A stretch of DNA of 64,000 bases from Rhodoluna lacicola (GCF_000699505.1 NZ_CP007490.1:372001-436000); one strand, 5' to 3'; shown: positions 8,453 through 17,168, counted from the first letter of the stretch. Notes: a model not told the origin generated them from the letters alone. A program made the numbers and translations.

Positions 8453-8950
8453 TTATTTAGCCGATGGCTCGACTACTGATAGTGAATCCACCATCTTCTT
8501 GTAGAAATCGAAGGTGTCATCAAGTACCGGCACACGAACCTCTACCGGAGTGCCTGAGCCCTCCGCCACGTTGATGCGCACTACGCCGCCGGCCTTGCCG
8601 CCAAGGTTGATGGCCAGCGCCTGACCACCGTTGTAGCCAAGATCAATCTTTTGGCCACCATTCACGGTGAAAGTCACCTCTTTGGTCTCGTTCACGGCAG
8701 CATCGGTGTATTGGATTTTTAAGACCGCTGGCTCAAGGCCTGAGTTCACGATTGAGCCGGTAAGGGCCGACTGGGTGCCGTTAGTTAGGTAGATAAAGTT
8801 ACGAACCTTTAGGTTTTCTAGGTCTGCCTGTGAGCCATCGGCAGGAGCGTAATCGATCTGCGAAGCCACTGGGCTGTTGAATGTGCATCCAGTTGTGCCA
8901 ACTAGCACCGATGCAGCAATAACGACGGCAGCAAACTTACGAATAGCCAA
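8453..8950 (-). CDS. lpqE: LpqE-like lipoprotein
   Basis: A 165-residue secreted protein with a short basic N-terminus, a hydrophobic signal and a cysteine in GTTGC that serves as a probable lipobox. The mature part is beta-rich and contains YAPADGSQADLENLKVRN, like actinobacterial LpqE-type proteins. The function is unknown. TTG at 8950 is selected because a perfect AGGAGG lies 5 nt upstream. The gene sits before carD-ispDF-cysS-rlmB, the same order as mycobacterial lpqE. The -3 lipobox position is not canonical. Confidence 0.75.
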   Translation of the reverse strand: MAIRKFAAVVIAASVLVGTTGCTFNSPVASQIDYAPADGSQADLENLKVRNFIYLTNGTQSALTGSIVNSGLEPAVLKIQYTDAAVNETKEVTFTVNGGQKIDLGYNGGQALAINLGGKAGGVVRINVAEGSGTPVEVRVPVLDDTFDFYKKMVDSLSVVEPSAK

Positions 8951-8984
8951 TTTTTCCTCCTGGGATGCGCAATACAACCCTCCC

Positions 8985-8997
8985 AGTTTAGCCCTTT
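8985..8997 (-). promoter_or_regulatory. promoter element of the lpqE-like gene
   Basis: Minus-strand AAAGGGCTAAACT contains a TAAACT -10 about 35 nt before the TTG start. The 13-mer is identical to that upstream of glnR. It abuts the carD -35 (8996-9001), so the two divergent promoters share a few bases. Confidence 0.5.
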
Positions 8998-9023
8998 GTT
9001 AAGGCCTGTCCCTGTGGTAAAAT
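8996..9023 (+). promoter_or_regulatory. carD promoter
   Basis: TTGTTA (8996-9001), a 16-nt spacer and an extended -10 (TGG followed by TAAAAT at 9018-9023) lie about 28 nt before the carD ATG. A GAGAGG ribosome site lies between. This is the best-formed sigma-A promoter in the window. Confidence 0.75.
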
Positions 9024-9050
9024 TGTGGTTTCTGAGAGGTAATCACCCGC

Positions 9051-9542
9051 ATGAAGTTTGAAGTCGGCGAAACAGTCGTATACCCACACCACGGAGCAGC
9101 AAAGATCGTTGAGGTCGCTGACAAGACAATCCGTGGCGAGAAAAAGAAGTACCTGCAGCTTAAAGTTGCGCAGGGTGACCTGACCATTTGGGTTCCAGCT
9201 GAGAACGTTGACATGGTTGGTGTTCGAGACGTGATCGACAAAAAGGGTGTTCAGGTGGTTTACGGCGTTCTTCGCGCTGAATTCACCGAGGAGCCGACCA
9301 ACTGGTCTCGCCGCTACAAGGCCAACCTAGAAAAGCTTGCATCGGGCGATGTTGTAAAGGTCTCTGAGGTTGTTCGCGATCTATGGCGCCGCGACCAGGA
9401 CCGCGGTCTTTCTGCCGGAGAGAAGCGCATGCTCGCCAAGGCTCGTCAGATTTTGGTTTCAGAACTTGCGCTGGCTCACAAGAGCGACGAAGAAAAAGCT
9501 TCTGCAGAACTCGACAAGGTTCTAGCAACTCCAGGAAAGTAG
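9051..9542 (+). CDS. carD: CarD-family transcriptional regulator
   Basis: A 163-residue RNA polymerase-binding protein. The N-terminal RNAP-interaction domain (about 1-60) contains [14 protein letters not shown]. The helical C-terminal domain carries the [19 protein letters not shown] motif with the conserved Trp that wedges into the transcription bubble. In mycobacteria CarD stabilises open complexes and is essential. It is followed by ispDF after 7 nt and begins the carD-ispDF-cysS-rlmB run. Confidence 0.95.
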   Translation: MKFEVGETVVYPHHGAAKIVEVADKTIRGEKKKYLQLKVAQGDLTIWVPAENVDMVGVRDVIDKKGVQVVYGVLRAEFTEEPTNWSRRYKANLEKLASGDVVKVSEVVRDLWRRDQDRGLSAGEKRMLAKARQILVSELALAHKSDEEKASAELDKVLATPGK

Positions 9543-9549
9543 TTCTTAA

Positions 9550-10755
9550 ATGACCAGTCGCGATTTAGCGGTGGTCGTTGTTGCTGCTGGTTTGGGCACA
9601 CGACTGGGTGCCGACAAACCCAAAGCCTTTGTTACTCTCGCCGAAAAAACCCTGATTGAGCACGCGCTCGAAAACGTTGCTGAGGTTCCGGCTCTTGAGC
9701 AGGTAATCGTTGCCGTTCCAGCCGGTCACGAGGCGCAGACCGTGGAAATTATTGAGCTTGCTCTGGCCGGTAAAAACGTTCGCTTCGACGTTGTAGTTGG
9801 TGGCCAAACTCGCCAGCAGTCAATTGCAAATGCACTTGGCGTGATCGACCCAGAAATAGAAGTTGTTTTAGTGCACGACGCCGCGCGCGCGTTGGCTCCG
9901 GCCTCGTTGTTTACCCGCGTGGCCAGCGAGGTGCGTCGCACCGGCTTAGGTGTTGTGCCGGTAATGAAAATTGCCGACACCGTTAAGCGAGTTGACGCAA
10001 ATGTGGTGCGTGAAACCGTAGATCGCGAGGCACTTCGTGTTGCGCAGACTCCGCAGGGTTTTGTGGCCAAGGAATTACTAAAGGCCTACGCTGCAACAAC
10101 TGCCGAACACACCGATGACGCTTCGCTGGTGCAGGCACACGGTATGCAGGTGAATGCCATCGAAGGTGATGAGCGCGCCTTCAAAATTACAACCGCCGAT
10201 GACTTGACCGCTGCAGAACTTCGTTTTGTTGCAGCAGATTCGGATGGCAGCTTGCGAACAGGAATCGGCACTGACGTGCATCGCTTCACAGCGGATGCTG
10301 AAAAGCCGCTTTACCTTGGCACGGTTATTTGGCCAGGTGAGCGCGGACTTGACGGTCACAGTGATGGCGATGCAGTCAGCCACGCGATTGTCGATGCGTT
10401 GTTGTCGGCCGCGGGGCTTGGCGACATCGGTGCGAATTTTGGTGTGGACCGTCCGGAATTTGCCGGGGCAAATGGCCGAGTGTTCATTGAGGCCACCCTC
10501 AAACTTTTGCAGCAAAAAGGTTTTTCAGTCAGAAACGTTGCGGTTCAGATAATTGGCAACCGTCCAAAAGTTGCACCGATGCGTGCCGAGGTTGAAAAGG
10601 TTCTAACCGACATTATTGGCTCACCGGTGACTCTGGGCGCGACCACAACCGATGGCCTGGGTTTTCTAGGAAATGCAGAGGGAGTGGCCGCGGTAGCTAC
10701 CGCGCTAATTGCGCACACCAATTCAGGGCCAACAACAGCCCCAAAGGTAGGCTAG
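9550..10755 (+). CDS. ispDF: bifunctional IspD-IspF enzyme
   Basis: A 401-residue fusion for two steps of the MEP isoprenoid pathway. The IspD cytidylyltransferase domain (about 1-230) has the AAGLGTRLG nucleotide loop and the VHDAAR motif. The IspF domain (about 236-395) has GTDVHRF with metal ligands Asp242 and His244, plus DGHSDGDAVSHA with His278. The two genes are separate in mycobacteria but also lie next to carD and cysS there. The IspE-dependent step between the two reactions is not encoded here. Confidence 0.95.
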   Translation: MTSRDLAVVVVAAGLGTRLGADKPKAFVTLAEKTLIEHALENVAEVPALEQVIVAVPAGHEAQTVEIIELALAGKNVRFDVVVGGQTRQQSIANALGVIDPEIEVVLVHDAARALAPASLFTRVASEVRRTGLGVVPVMKIADTVKRVDANVVRETVDREALRVAQTPQGFVAKELLKAYAATTAEHTDDASLVQAHGMQVNAIEGDERAFKITTADDLTAAELRFVAADSDGSLRTGIGTDVHRFTADAEKPLYLGTVIWPGERGLDGHSDGDAVSHAIVDALLSAAGLGDIGANFGVDRPEFAGANGRVFIEATLKLLQQKGFSVRNVAVQIIGNRPKVAPMRAEVEKVLTDIIGSPVTLGATTTDGLGFLGNAEGVAAVATALIAHTNSGPTTAPKVG

Positions 10756-10759
10756 CCTC
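10748..10759 (+). promoter_or_regulatory. internal leaderless promoter of cysS
   Basis: TAGGCT (10748-10753) lies 6 nt before GTG at 10760, inside the last codons of ispDF. Its final T begins the ispDF stop codon. It would give cysS its own leaderless transcript. Confidence 0.5.
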
Positions 10760-12217
10760 GTGAGCCTCAGCCTGTTTGATTCAAAAGCCCAAGCCGTGCG
10801 TGCATTTGCACCCATCGTTCCAGGTCAGGTTGGTATCTACCTATGCGGCCCAACGGTTCAGGGCGCACCGCACGTTGGTCACCTTCGTTCTGCCTTGGTT
10901 TACGACCAGCTTCGTCGCTGGCTGACCGTTCGCGGTCACAACGTAACTCTGGTGCGCAACGTCACCGACATTGACGACAAGGTTCTAGACAACGCCAAGC
11001 AAACAGGTCAGCAGTGGTGGGCACTGGCTTACCGATACGAGCTGGAATTTAATAGCGCGTACTCAGCGCTGGGAATTCAGGCTCCAACTTATGAACCGCG
11101 AGCAACCGCTGCAATTCCAGAAATGATTGAAATCATTCAGCGCCTGATTGATAACGGATACGCCTATGTTGCCGACGATGGTTCGGCGAATGTTTATTTT
11201 TCAGCCGGCAAGTGGGCAGACTACGGCGAGCTGACCAATCAGCGAATCACCGAGATGGAATCATCGGACGATGGCGAGCAGCGCGGCAAGCGCGAGTCGC
11301 ATGATTTTGCTCTTTGGAAAGCGCACAAGCCTGGCGAACCAGAATCTGCTTCCTGGCACACGCCGTTCGGCGACGGCAAAGGTAAAGGTCGCCCTGGTTG
11401 GCACATTGAGTGCTCAGCCATGTCAACAAAATACTTGGGCACTAAGTTTGATATTCACGGCGGCGGGTTAGACCTAAGGTTCCCGCATCACGAAAATGAA
11501 TTGGCTCAGTCCCGCGCTGCCGGCGATGAATTCGCCAACTACTGGCTGCACAACGGCTTGGTCAATGTTTCCGGTCAAAAGATGTCAAAGTCTTTGGGCA
11601 ACTCCATTTTTGCCAGCGATCTTCTGGATGCCGGTCGCGGCATTGCGGTGCGCTACTACTTGGGCTCGGCGCATTACCGCAGCGTATTGGATTACCACGA
11701 GGGCGTGCTTGACGAAGCCGAATCGGCAGTATCGCGAATTGAAACCTTCATTGACCGAGCCACCCGCCGACTGGCAGGCACAAAGTTTGCCGCCGAGCCA
11801 GTGGCGGCAGCGCAACTGCTATCGGTGTTGCCCACTGAATTTGTCAGCGCCATGGATGACGACCTGGCCATACCAGCGGCGCTGGCTGCACTGCACGAAA
11901 CCGTGCGCGGTGGTAACTCCAGTTTGGACGCCGAAGATCTTCCAGCAGCAGCGAATGCGCTGGTTGAGGTTCACGCGATGACCGAGGTCCTGGGAATCAA
12001 TCCACAGGCTTGGCAGGCGGCCGCGCACTCTGGCACAACCGGTGGTGCTGCGAAAGACGAGGCGCTAGAAACTTTGGTGGTTAGCTTGATCGCCGAACGA
12101 GACGCGGCCCGTGCTGCAAAAGACTTTGCGCGATCAGACGCAATTAGAGATCAACTTAAGGCAGCGGGCATCGTGCTCGAGGATGCTGCCGACGGAACCC
12201 ATTGGAGTGTTAGTTAA
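10760..12217 (+). CDS. cysS: cysteinyl-tRNA synthetase
   Basis: A 485-residue class I synthetase charging tRNA-Cys. The HIGH-type motif is PHVGH at 37-41, with zinc-ligand Cys29 before it. The zinc-site segments WHIECSAMS and FPHHENELAQS and the KMSKS loop (GQKMSKSLGN) are intact. The length is normal. Its start is a GTG without ribosome site, preceded at the leaderless distance by TAGGCT. The stop overlaps the rlmB ATG (TAATG). Confidence 0.96.
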   Translation: MSLSLFDSKAQAVRAFAPIVPGQVGIYLCGPTVQGAPHVGHLRSALVYDQLRRWLTVRGHNVTLVRNVTDIDDKVLDNAKQTGQQWWALAYRYELEFNSAYSALGIQAPTYEPRATAAIPEMIEIIQRLIDNGYAYVADDGSANVYFSAGKWADYGELTNQRITEMESSDDGEQRGKRESHDFALWKAHKPGEPESASWHTPFGDGKGKGRPGWHIECSAMSTKYLGTKFDIHGGGLDLRFPHHENELAQSRAAGDEFANYWLHNGLVNVSGQKMSKSLGNSIFASDLLDAGRGIAVRYYLGSAHYRSVLDYHEGVLDEAESAVSRIETFIDRATRRLAGTKFAAEPVAAAQLLSVLPTEFVSAMDDDLAIPAALAALHETVRGGNSSLDAEDLPAAANALVEVHAMTEVLGINPQAWQAAAHSGTTGGAAKDEALETLVVSLIAERDAARAAKDFARSDAIRDQLKAAGIVLEDAADGTHWSVS

Positions 12218-13449
12218 TGGCTGGAAAACCAGGTCGCCCAGGAGCGGCAAAAAGCAAAAAGGGCGGCAAGGTTGGTTCCGGTGGAAACAACAAGCAGCGT
12301 CTGGAAGGCCGCGGGCCAACCCCAAAGGCTGAGGATCGCAAGAACCACAAAGCATTCAAGGCAAAGCAGGCCGCCGAGCGCAAGGCCGCAGCTCTTGGCA
12401 TCAAGATTGTGGGTAAGGGTGCCGGTAACTCTTCAACCGCTCGAAAGTTTGCTTCGGAGCTAGACCCAAAGATCGCCAGCGCCAGAACCGGTAAGGCTGC
12501 TCCACGCGCAGCTGCCGGTCGCGCCGGTGCAGCGTCTGGTCGCGCGGGTACCTCAGGAGCAGCACGCGGAACCGCTGGAACTCGCGATGGTGCGCGCCGC
12601 GGTGAATTCTTAGCACCGGGGCAGCGCACCGCTGGTGCCGCCGGTGCGGCTAAACGTGCCGGTCAGCGAGTAGCTAAAGCTGAGAATGCATCAGAGGTTT
12701 TGTCTGGTCGTAACTCGGTACTTGAAGCGTTGCGTTCAAAGGTTCCGGCAACCGCTTTGTTTATAGCCACTCGCATTGAAATGGATGAGCGCGTAAAAGA
12801 AGCCATCAAGATTGCAGCTGCTCGCGGTGTTCCCGTTACCGAGCTAACCCGCCCTGAGATTGACCGAATGACCGGTTTTGATTCGGTGCACCAAGGCATC
12901 GCACTTCAGGTTCCGCCATACAAGTACCAGCACCCAATGGAGCTGCTAGATCTAATTCTTTCTCGCGGACAGAAACCACTGTTGGTGGCGCTGGATGGAA
13001 TCACCGATCCTCGAAACCTTGGTGCAATCATTCGTTCGGTTGCTGCCTTTGGCGGGCAGGGAGTGATTTTGCCGCAGCGTCGTTCAACCGGTGTGACCGC
13101 ATCTGCTTGGAAGACATCAGCCGGAGCGGCCGCCCGTATTCCGGTGGCCCTAGCTGCAAACCTAAACGCAACTTTGAAGGATCTGAAGAAGCGCGGTTGC
13201 TTCATTGTTGGTCTTGACGGTGGCGGAGACATGAGCCTGCCAGAATTCTCACTTGGCACCGAGCCGCTGGTGCTGGTGGTTGGATCTGAGGGCAAAGGTT
13301 TGTCTCGTTTGGTGACTGAAAACTGCGACGCGGTGGTTTCGATTCCAATTACCGGAGACACCGAATCGCTAAACGCAGGAATTGCGGCCAGCGTGACTCT
13401 TTACGAAGTTTCAAAGCGTCGCGCGGCGATAGCCAAAGGTAAAAAGTAG
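12217..13449 (+). CDS. rlmB: SpoU-family 23S rRNA 2'-O-methyltransferase with long basic N-terminal tail
   Basis: A 410-residue protein. The C-terminal about 250 residues are a complete RlmB/TrmH-type enzyme: a substrate-binding domain from about 160 (NSVLEAL), motif 1 GITDPRNLGAIIRS, motif 2 VVGSEGKGLSR and motif 3 IPITGDTESLNAGIA. The first about 150 residues are Ala/Gly/Lys/Arg-rich low-complexity sequence, probably disordered and RNA-binding, and longer than in most relatives. Translation is coupled to cysS. A strong terminator follows. Confidence 0.9.
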   Translation: MAGKPGRPGAAKSKKGGKVGSGGNNKQRLEGRGPTPKAEDRKNHKAFKAKQAAERKAAALGIKIVGKGAGNSSTARKFASELDPKIASARTGKAAPRAAAGRAGAASGRAGTSGAARGTAGTRDGARRGEFLAPGQRTAGAAGAAKRAGQRVAKAENASEVLSGRNSVLEALRSKVPATALFIATRIEMDERVKEAIKIAAARGVPVTELTRPEIDRMTGFDSVHQGIALQVPPYKYQHPMELLDLILSRGQKPLLVALDGITDPRNLGAIIRSVAAFGGQGVILPQRRSTGVTASAWKTSAGAAARIPVALAANLNATLKDLKKRGCFIVGLDGGGDMSLPEFSLGTEPLVLVVGSEGKGLSRLVTENCDAVVSIPITGDTESLNAGIAASVTLYEVSKRRAAIAKGKK

Positions 13450-13454
13450 AACTA

Positions 13455-13489
13455 AAAAATTCCCCTCGAGTGATCGAGGGGAATTTTTT
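13455..13489. terminator. bidirectional terminator after rlmB
   Basis: AAAAATTCCCCTCGA and its complement flank a 4-nt loop, giving a 15-bp perfect stem with A- and T-runs at the ends. It serves rlmB (+) and the O-methyltransferase gene (-). Confidence 0.93.
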
Positions 13490-14117
13490 ATGCACGCTTG
13501 CTTGCCAACATCAGGCCATCGCCCGCGGTGGATAGTGCTGAAACAAAATCATCATTGTTGCTGAAGAAACGCAGGACGTCTCGGTAAATTGCCGTGGCAT
13601 CATCACGCATCGCTGGGTCTGGCACTCGGTCACGCCAAAGCGCGTGTGCAATTGCAACCACTCCACCCGGGCGCAACAAACGCGATGCTTCGTGCAGCTG
13701 CTCCTCTAGGGTTTCGCGGTCCGCATCAAGAAAAACTAAGTCATAGGCAGCATCGGCCATGTTGCTCATCACGTCAATTGCGCGCCCGTGAATTACTCGA
13801 GTTCGATTCGCTGGAATCTTGGCCTCGTTGAAAGCGCGCTTGGCAATCATCTGGTTTTCTGTCTCTGAGTCAATCGTGGCAAGCACGGCCTGCGATGATC
13901 CACTCAATAACCACAACCCCGATACCCCGGTTCCGGTGCCGGCTTCAACAATGGCTTTAGCACCGAGCGCCGAGGCAAGCATGGCCAGCTGAGCACCGAC
14001 TGCTGGGGTAATGCATTCAACTCCCAGTTCTTCGGCGCGGCCTCGGGCATCGCGGAATACTTCAGATTCGGTCGCAAAGTCTTCTGCGAACTTCCAGCTT
14101 GTGATTTTGTCTACCAT
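13488..14117 (-). CDS. SAM-dependent O-methyltransferase
   Basis: A 209-residue class I methyltransferase of the catechol-O-methyltransferase-like family 3. Visible motifs are IVEAGTGTGVSGLWLL (SAM motif I), the acidic end of strand 2 at TIDSE, and DLVFLDADRE with the metal-binding Asp typical of this family. ATG at 14117 is chosen because AAGGAG precedes it by 4 nt; the frame stays open 42 codons further without a better start. The substrate is unknown. In mycobacteria the homologue (Rv1220c) also neighbours tatB. Confidence 0.85.
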   Translation of the reverse strand: MVDKITSWKFAEDFATESEVFRDARGRAEELGVECITPAVGAQLAMLASALGAKAIVEAGTGTGVSGLWLLSGSSQAVLATIDSETENQMIAKRAFNEAKIPANRTRVIHGRAIDVMSNMADAAYDLVFLDADRETLEEQLHEASRLLRPGGVVAIAHALWRDRVPDPAMRDDATAIYRDVLRFFSNNDDFVSALSTAGDGLMLASKRA

Positions 14118-14175
14118 GGGACTCCTTGGCTTACAGCATAAAGCGCGAGCGGGGCAATGCCTTGCATAGAAGAGG

Positions 14176-14187
14176 TAACCTAAAAGG
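14176..14187 (+). promoter_or_regulatory. leaderless promoter of tatB
   Basis: TAACCT (14176-14181) is followed by 6 nt and GTG at 14188. The intervening AAAAGG is purine-rich but directly abuts the start, too close for a ribosome site. Confidence 0.5.
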
Positions 14188-14535
14188 GTGTTTGGACTAA
14201 GCGGCGAGAAACTCCTGATCCTGGGGCTGATTGCCGTATTCATTTTGGGGCCAGACCGTCTTCCGCACTACGCGCAGCAGTTGGCGCGCTTTGCTAAGTC
14301 GGCGAAGCGAATGGCCGATGGCGCCAAAGACCAACTCTCTAATGAGATCGGCGAGGAGCTGGACTGGAAGAAGCTTGACCCGCGTCAGTATGACCCGCGC
14401 AGAATTATTCGTGAAGCGCTGGCTGAAGATGTGGTTTCCGCACCAAATGCCACCGCTCTGAATAAGCCAAAGACTCAGCTGCAGCCCAAGTTGGCCCCTG
14501 GCGAGCAGGCCCCGTTTGATTCTGAAGCCACTTGA
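14188..14535 (+). CDS. tatB: TatB twin-arginine translocase subunit
   Basis: A 115-residue TatA/B-family protein. It has an N-terminal membrane helix (about 6-22, ILGLIAVFILGPDRLP), an amphipathic helix to about 50 and an acidic/polar tail. The DPRQYDPRRI segment and overall shape match actinobacterial TatB rather than TatA. TatB and TatC recognise folded Tat substrates at the membrane. No tatA or tatC lies nearby, as is usual in actinobacteria. Its stop codon lies in the loop of a 10-bp hairpin. Confidence 0.88.
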   Translation: MFGLSGEKLLILGLIAVFILGPDRLPHYAQQLARFAKSAKRMADGAKDQLSNEIGEELDWKKLDPRQYDPRRIIREALAEDVVSAPNATALNKPKTQLQPKLAPGEQAPFDSEAT

Positions 14536-14545
14536 TGGCTTCAGA
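14521..14545 (+). terminator. hairpin spanning the tatB stop codon
   Basis: TCTGAAGCCA/TGGCTTCAGA is a perfect 10-bp inverted repeat with a 5-nt loop that includes the first bases of the TGA stop codon. There is no immediate T-run. It may protect or end the tatB mRNA. Confidence 0.45.
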
Positions 14546-14574
14546 CCTAGGCTCTGCGAGGCTACTTAGTTTTT

Positions 14575-16089
14575 CTACTTGAGTCGCTTTAGCATCATGC
14601 GCATCAACGGCGCCATGCGGTTGTAATCCTTGGCTCTGCTTGGCAACTTGATTGCCCCGCGTGCTACACCAATGGCTTTGGCTTCGGTAAAGCGCAACAG
14701 CCCACCCGGACCGTTTCGACGACCCTGACCCGATGATTTGAATCCACCCATCGGTGTCTCCATTGAAGCAAAGGTTGCGCGGAACCCTTCGTTGATGTTG
14801 ACGCTTCCCGCATTGAGTTTCTCGGCTACCTTGATGGCCTCGCGCTCCGGTCCAACCACCGATGCGTTGAGACCGTAATCGGTGTCGTTTGCCATTTTGA
14901 TTGCATCGTCTAGATCTTCATAACCCTCGACATCAACCACCGGACCAAAAACTTCTTGACGATACATGCGAGCATTTTGGTTCACATTTGTAATCACGGT
15001 TGGCGAATAGAAGTAGGGGCCGGTCTCGGTAAGTTGCTTGCCGCCGGCAACCACGGTTGCTCCGGTGCTGACGGCATCGTCGATAAAGCCCATCATTCGC
15101 TGAAGCTGGTTATATCCGGTCAGTGACCCAATGTCCATGCTGAAGTCGTTTGAGCGACCAACGGTTAGTGACTCGGTGCGCTTTGCAATTTCAGCCAAGA
15201 ATTCATCTTTGATTCGATTTGGAACATAGACGCGCTCGATAGAAACACAGAGTTGCCCGGCGGAACCAAACGCACCGGCAATTGCAATTTCGGCCGCTCG
15301 CTTAATGTTGGCGCCTTCCAGAACAATGAGTGGATTCTTGCCGCCAAGCTCAAGCGAGCAACCAATCAGTCGCCTCGCCGCGCGTTCGGCAACCTTGCGG
15401 CCGGTGGCGGTGGAGCCGGTGAAGGCAACGTAGTCAACATTGTCGGTGATTGCATTACCCACGGTCTCGCCGTCACCCACAACTACTGTCCAGAGCTCGG
15501 CGGGAATTCCCGCTTCGATGGCAAGGTGACGAGCAAACAAAACTGTGAGCGCTGTTTGATTGTCAGCCTTTTGAATCACGGCATTACCGGCAATTAGCGC
15601 CGGTAAGACATCAAGCATGGTGAGGGCAAGCGGGTAATTCCAAGGAGTGATGATGCCAACCACACCAACCGGTACCTGATCAACATAGGTGCGGGTTAGT
15701 ACTGGAACTCCCGGCTTGGTTTTGCGGCGAGAAAGATATTTTGGTGCGATGCGAGCGTAGTAACTGGCCGAGGCAATAGCACCGGCGGTTTCTTCAAAGG
15801 CATGCGCACGAGACTTTCCGGTTTCAAGTTGCAACAGATCAAGCAACTTGGTTTCGTCTTCTAACAGCAGCGCGTGAAGTTCAACTAGCAACTTTGAACG
15901 CTCGGCCACCGGAGTCTTTGCCCAGTCGCGCTGGGCCACACGCGCTGCCGCAATTGCTGACTCAACCTGAGCCACGCTCATTTGCGGCAGGTCGTAAATC
16001 TTTTTCCCGTTGGCCGGATTCATCACCGGAACGGTATCGGGGTTGGCAGGAAGATGGGCGACTAGGGCCTGGATGCTGGTTTCACTCAC
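14575..16089 (-). CDS. gabD: succinate-semialdehyde dehydrogenase-type aldehyde dehydrogenase
   Basis: A 504-residue ALDH-superfamily enzyme, most like actinobacterial GabD2, which oxidises succinic semialdehyde to succinate with NADP+. Catalytic residues are in place: Asn151 in TPWNYP, Lys174 in QKADNQ, Glu247 in LELGGKNP and Cys281 in AGQLCVS. The ATG at 16089 overlaps the end of mrp by 4 nt, so the two are probably one transcript. Exact substrate is inferred from resemblance; other aliphatic semialdehydes are possible. Confidence 0.85.
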   Translation of the reverse strand: MSETSIQALVAHLPANPDTVPVMNPANGKKIYDLPQMSVAQVESAIAAARVAQRDWAKTPVAERSKLLVELHALLLEDETKLLDLLQLETGKSRAHAFEETAGAIASASYYARIAPKYLSRRKTKPGVPVLTRTYVDQVPVGVVGIITPWNYPLALTMLDVLPALIAGNAVIQKADNQTALTVLFARHLAIEAGIPAELWTVVVGDGETVGNAITDNVDYVAFTGSTATGRKVAERAARRLIGCSLELGGKNPLIVLEGANIKRAAEIAIAGAFGSAGQLCVSIERVYVPNRIKDEFLAEIAKRTESLTVGRSNDFSMDIGSLTGYNQLQRMMGFIDDAVSTGATVVAGGKQLTETGPYFYSPTVITNVNQNARMYRQEVFGPVVDVEGYEDLDDAIKMANDTDYGLNASVVGPEREAIKVAEKLNAGSVNINEGFRATFASMETPMGGFKSSGQGRRNGPGGLLRFTEAKAIGVARGAIKLPSRAKDYNRMAPLMRMMLKRLK

Positions 16090-17168
16090 AGGCTAACTCT
16101 AAGCTTTTTGCCGGCCAGTCCGATCTTGTCTTGGCTAATCTTCAGAGCAATTTCACCGATGGCACTCGCTGCCGGGTCGGCAGGGTCGCTGAGCACGATG
16201 GGGTTGCCGGCATCAGAGCCTTCGCGAAGAGGAATGCTCAGCGGGATCTGGCCCAAGACCGGCACCGGGCTGCCAGACAAAGTGGTCAGCCGTGCGGCAA
16301 CATCTTCGGCACCGCCACTGCCAAAGATCTCAAGTCTGCTGCCGTCTGGCTGTACCAACCAACTCATGTTCTCGATAACTCCAAGAATGCTCTGTCCGGT
16401 TTGCAGGCCAACCGCGCCCGAGCGTTCGGCAACTTCGGCGGCAGCAAGTTGCGGCGTGGTGACCACGATGGTTTTTGCGGTTGGCAAAAGCTGACCAAGG
16501 CTAATGGCCACGTCTCCGGTACCCGGTGGCATGTCGATCAGTAAAAAGTCCAGATCGCCCCAGTAGACATCGCACAAAAACTGCTCGATGGCGCGATGTA
16601 ACATTGGGCCGCGCCAAGCAACCGGTTTGTTGTCATCAAGAAACATACCGATTGAAATTACCTTTACGTCAAAGGCAACCGGCGGCAAAATCATTTCGTC
16701 GACCCGGGTTGGTTTGTCCTTTATGCCAAGCTGACCTGGAATTGAGAAACCAAAAATATCTGCATCTACTAGACCGACGCGAAAACCCTTGTCGGCAAGT
16801 GCCACGGCAAGATTGGCCGTCACCGATGACTTACCCACGCCACCCTTGCCCGAACCAACCAGGTAGACACGCGTCAGGGTATCGGTGTCAAAAGGATTTT
16901 GACGAGGAGCTTTGCCGTTGCGCAGTTTGGCCTTTAGTGCATCGCGCTCTGTTTGATTCATCACGGACATGGTCACGGTGGATTCAAATTCTGCAACCGC
17001 AGCTCGCACGTCAGCTTCAATTCTTTGCGCTGCCGGGCAGCCGGCCACGGTGAGTTTTACGGTGACGTTGTTTTCGACAATCTCAACCATGTCAAGGTCG
17101 GTGATTGGCAGGCGTAGCTCTGGGTCTATGACTTTGTCGAGCGCACGCTTAATCGCGCTTTCGCTCAT
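16086..17168 (-). CDS. mrp: Mrp/ApbC iron-sulfur carrier ATPase
   Basis: A 360-residue protein with an N-terminal MIP18/DUF59 domain (about 1-75, with DPELRLPITDLDMV and AGCPAAQ) and a MinD-like P-loop ATPase. The deviant Walker A GKGGVGKS is at 107-114. This family scaffolds and delivers iron-sulfur clusters. The usual C-terminal CxxC pair is not evident, as in many actinobacterial members. ATG at 17168 is preferred over the in-frame TTGs at 17174 and 17171 because AAAGAG lies 7 nt upstream. It overlaps the DUF1003 gene by 20 nt. Confidence 0.9.
   Translation of the reverse strand: MSESAIKRALDKVIDPELRLPITDLDMVEIVENNVTVKLTVAGCPAAQRIEADVRAAVAEFESTVTMSVMNQTERDALKAKLRNGKAPRQNPFDTDTLTRVYLVGSGKGGVGKSSVTANLAVALADKGFRVGLVDADIFGFSIPGQLGIKDKPTRVDEMILPPVAFDVKVISIGMFLDDNKPVAWRGPMLHRAIEQFLCDVYWGDLDFLLIDMPPGTGDVAISLGQLLPTAKTIVVTTPQLAAAEVAERSGAVGLQTGQSILGVIENMSWLVQPDGSRLEIFGSGGAEDVAARLTTLSGSPVPVLGQIPLSIPLREGSDAGNPIVLSDPADPAASAIGEIALKISQDKIGLAGKKLRVSL

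Noticed and set aside
12210-12629. A 139-codon minus-strand frame rich in Ala, Pro and Arg
   Set aside because: Antisense of the Ala/Gly/Lys-rich RlmB tail; composition is explained by the sense sequence.
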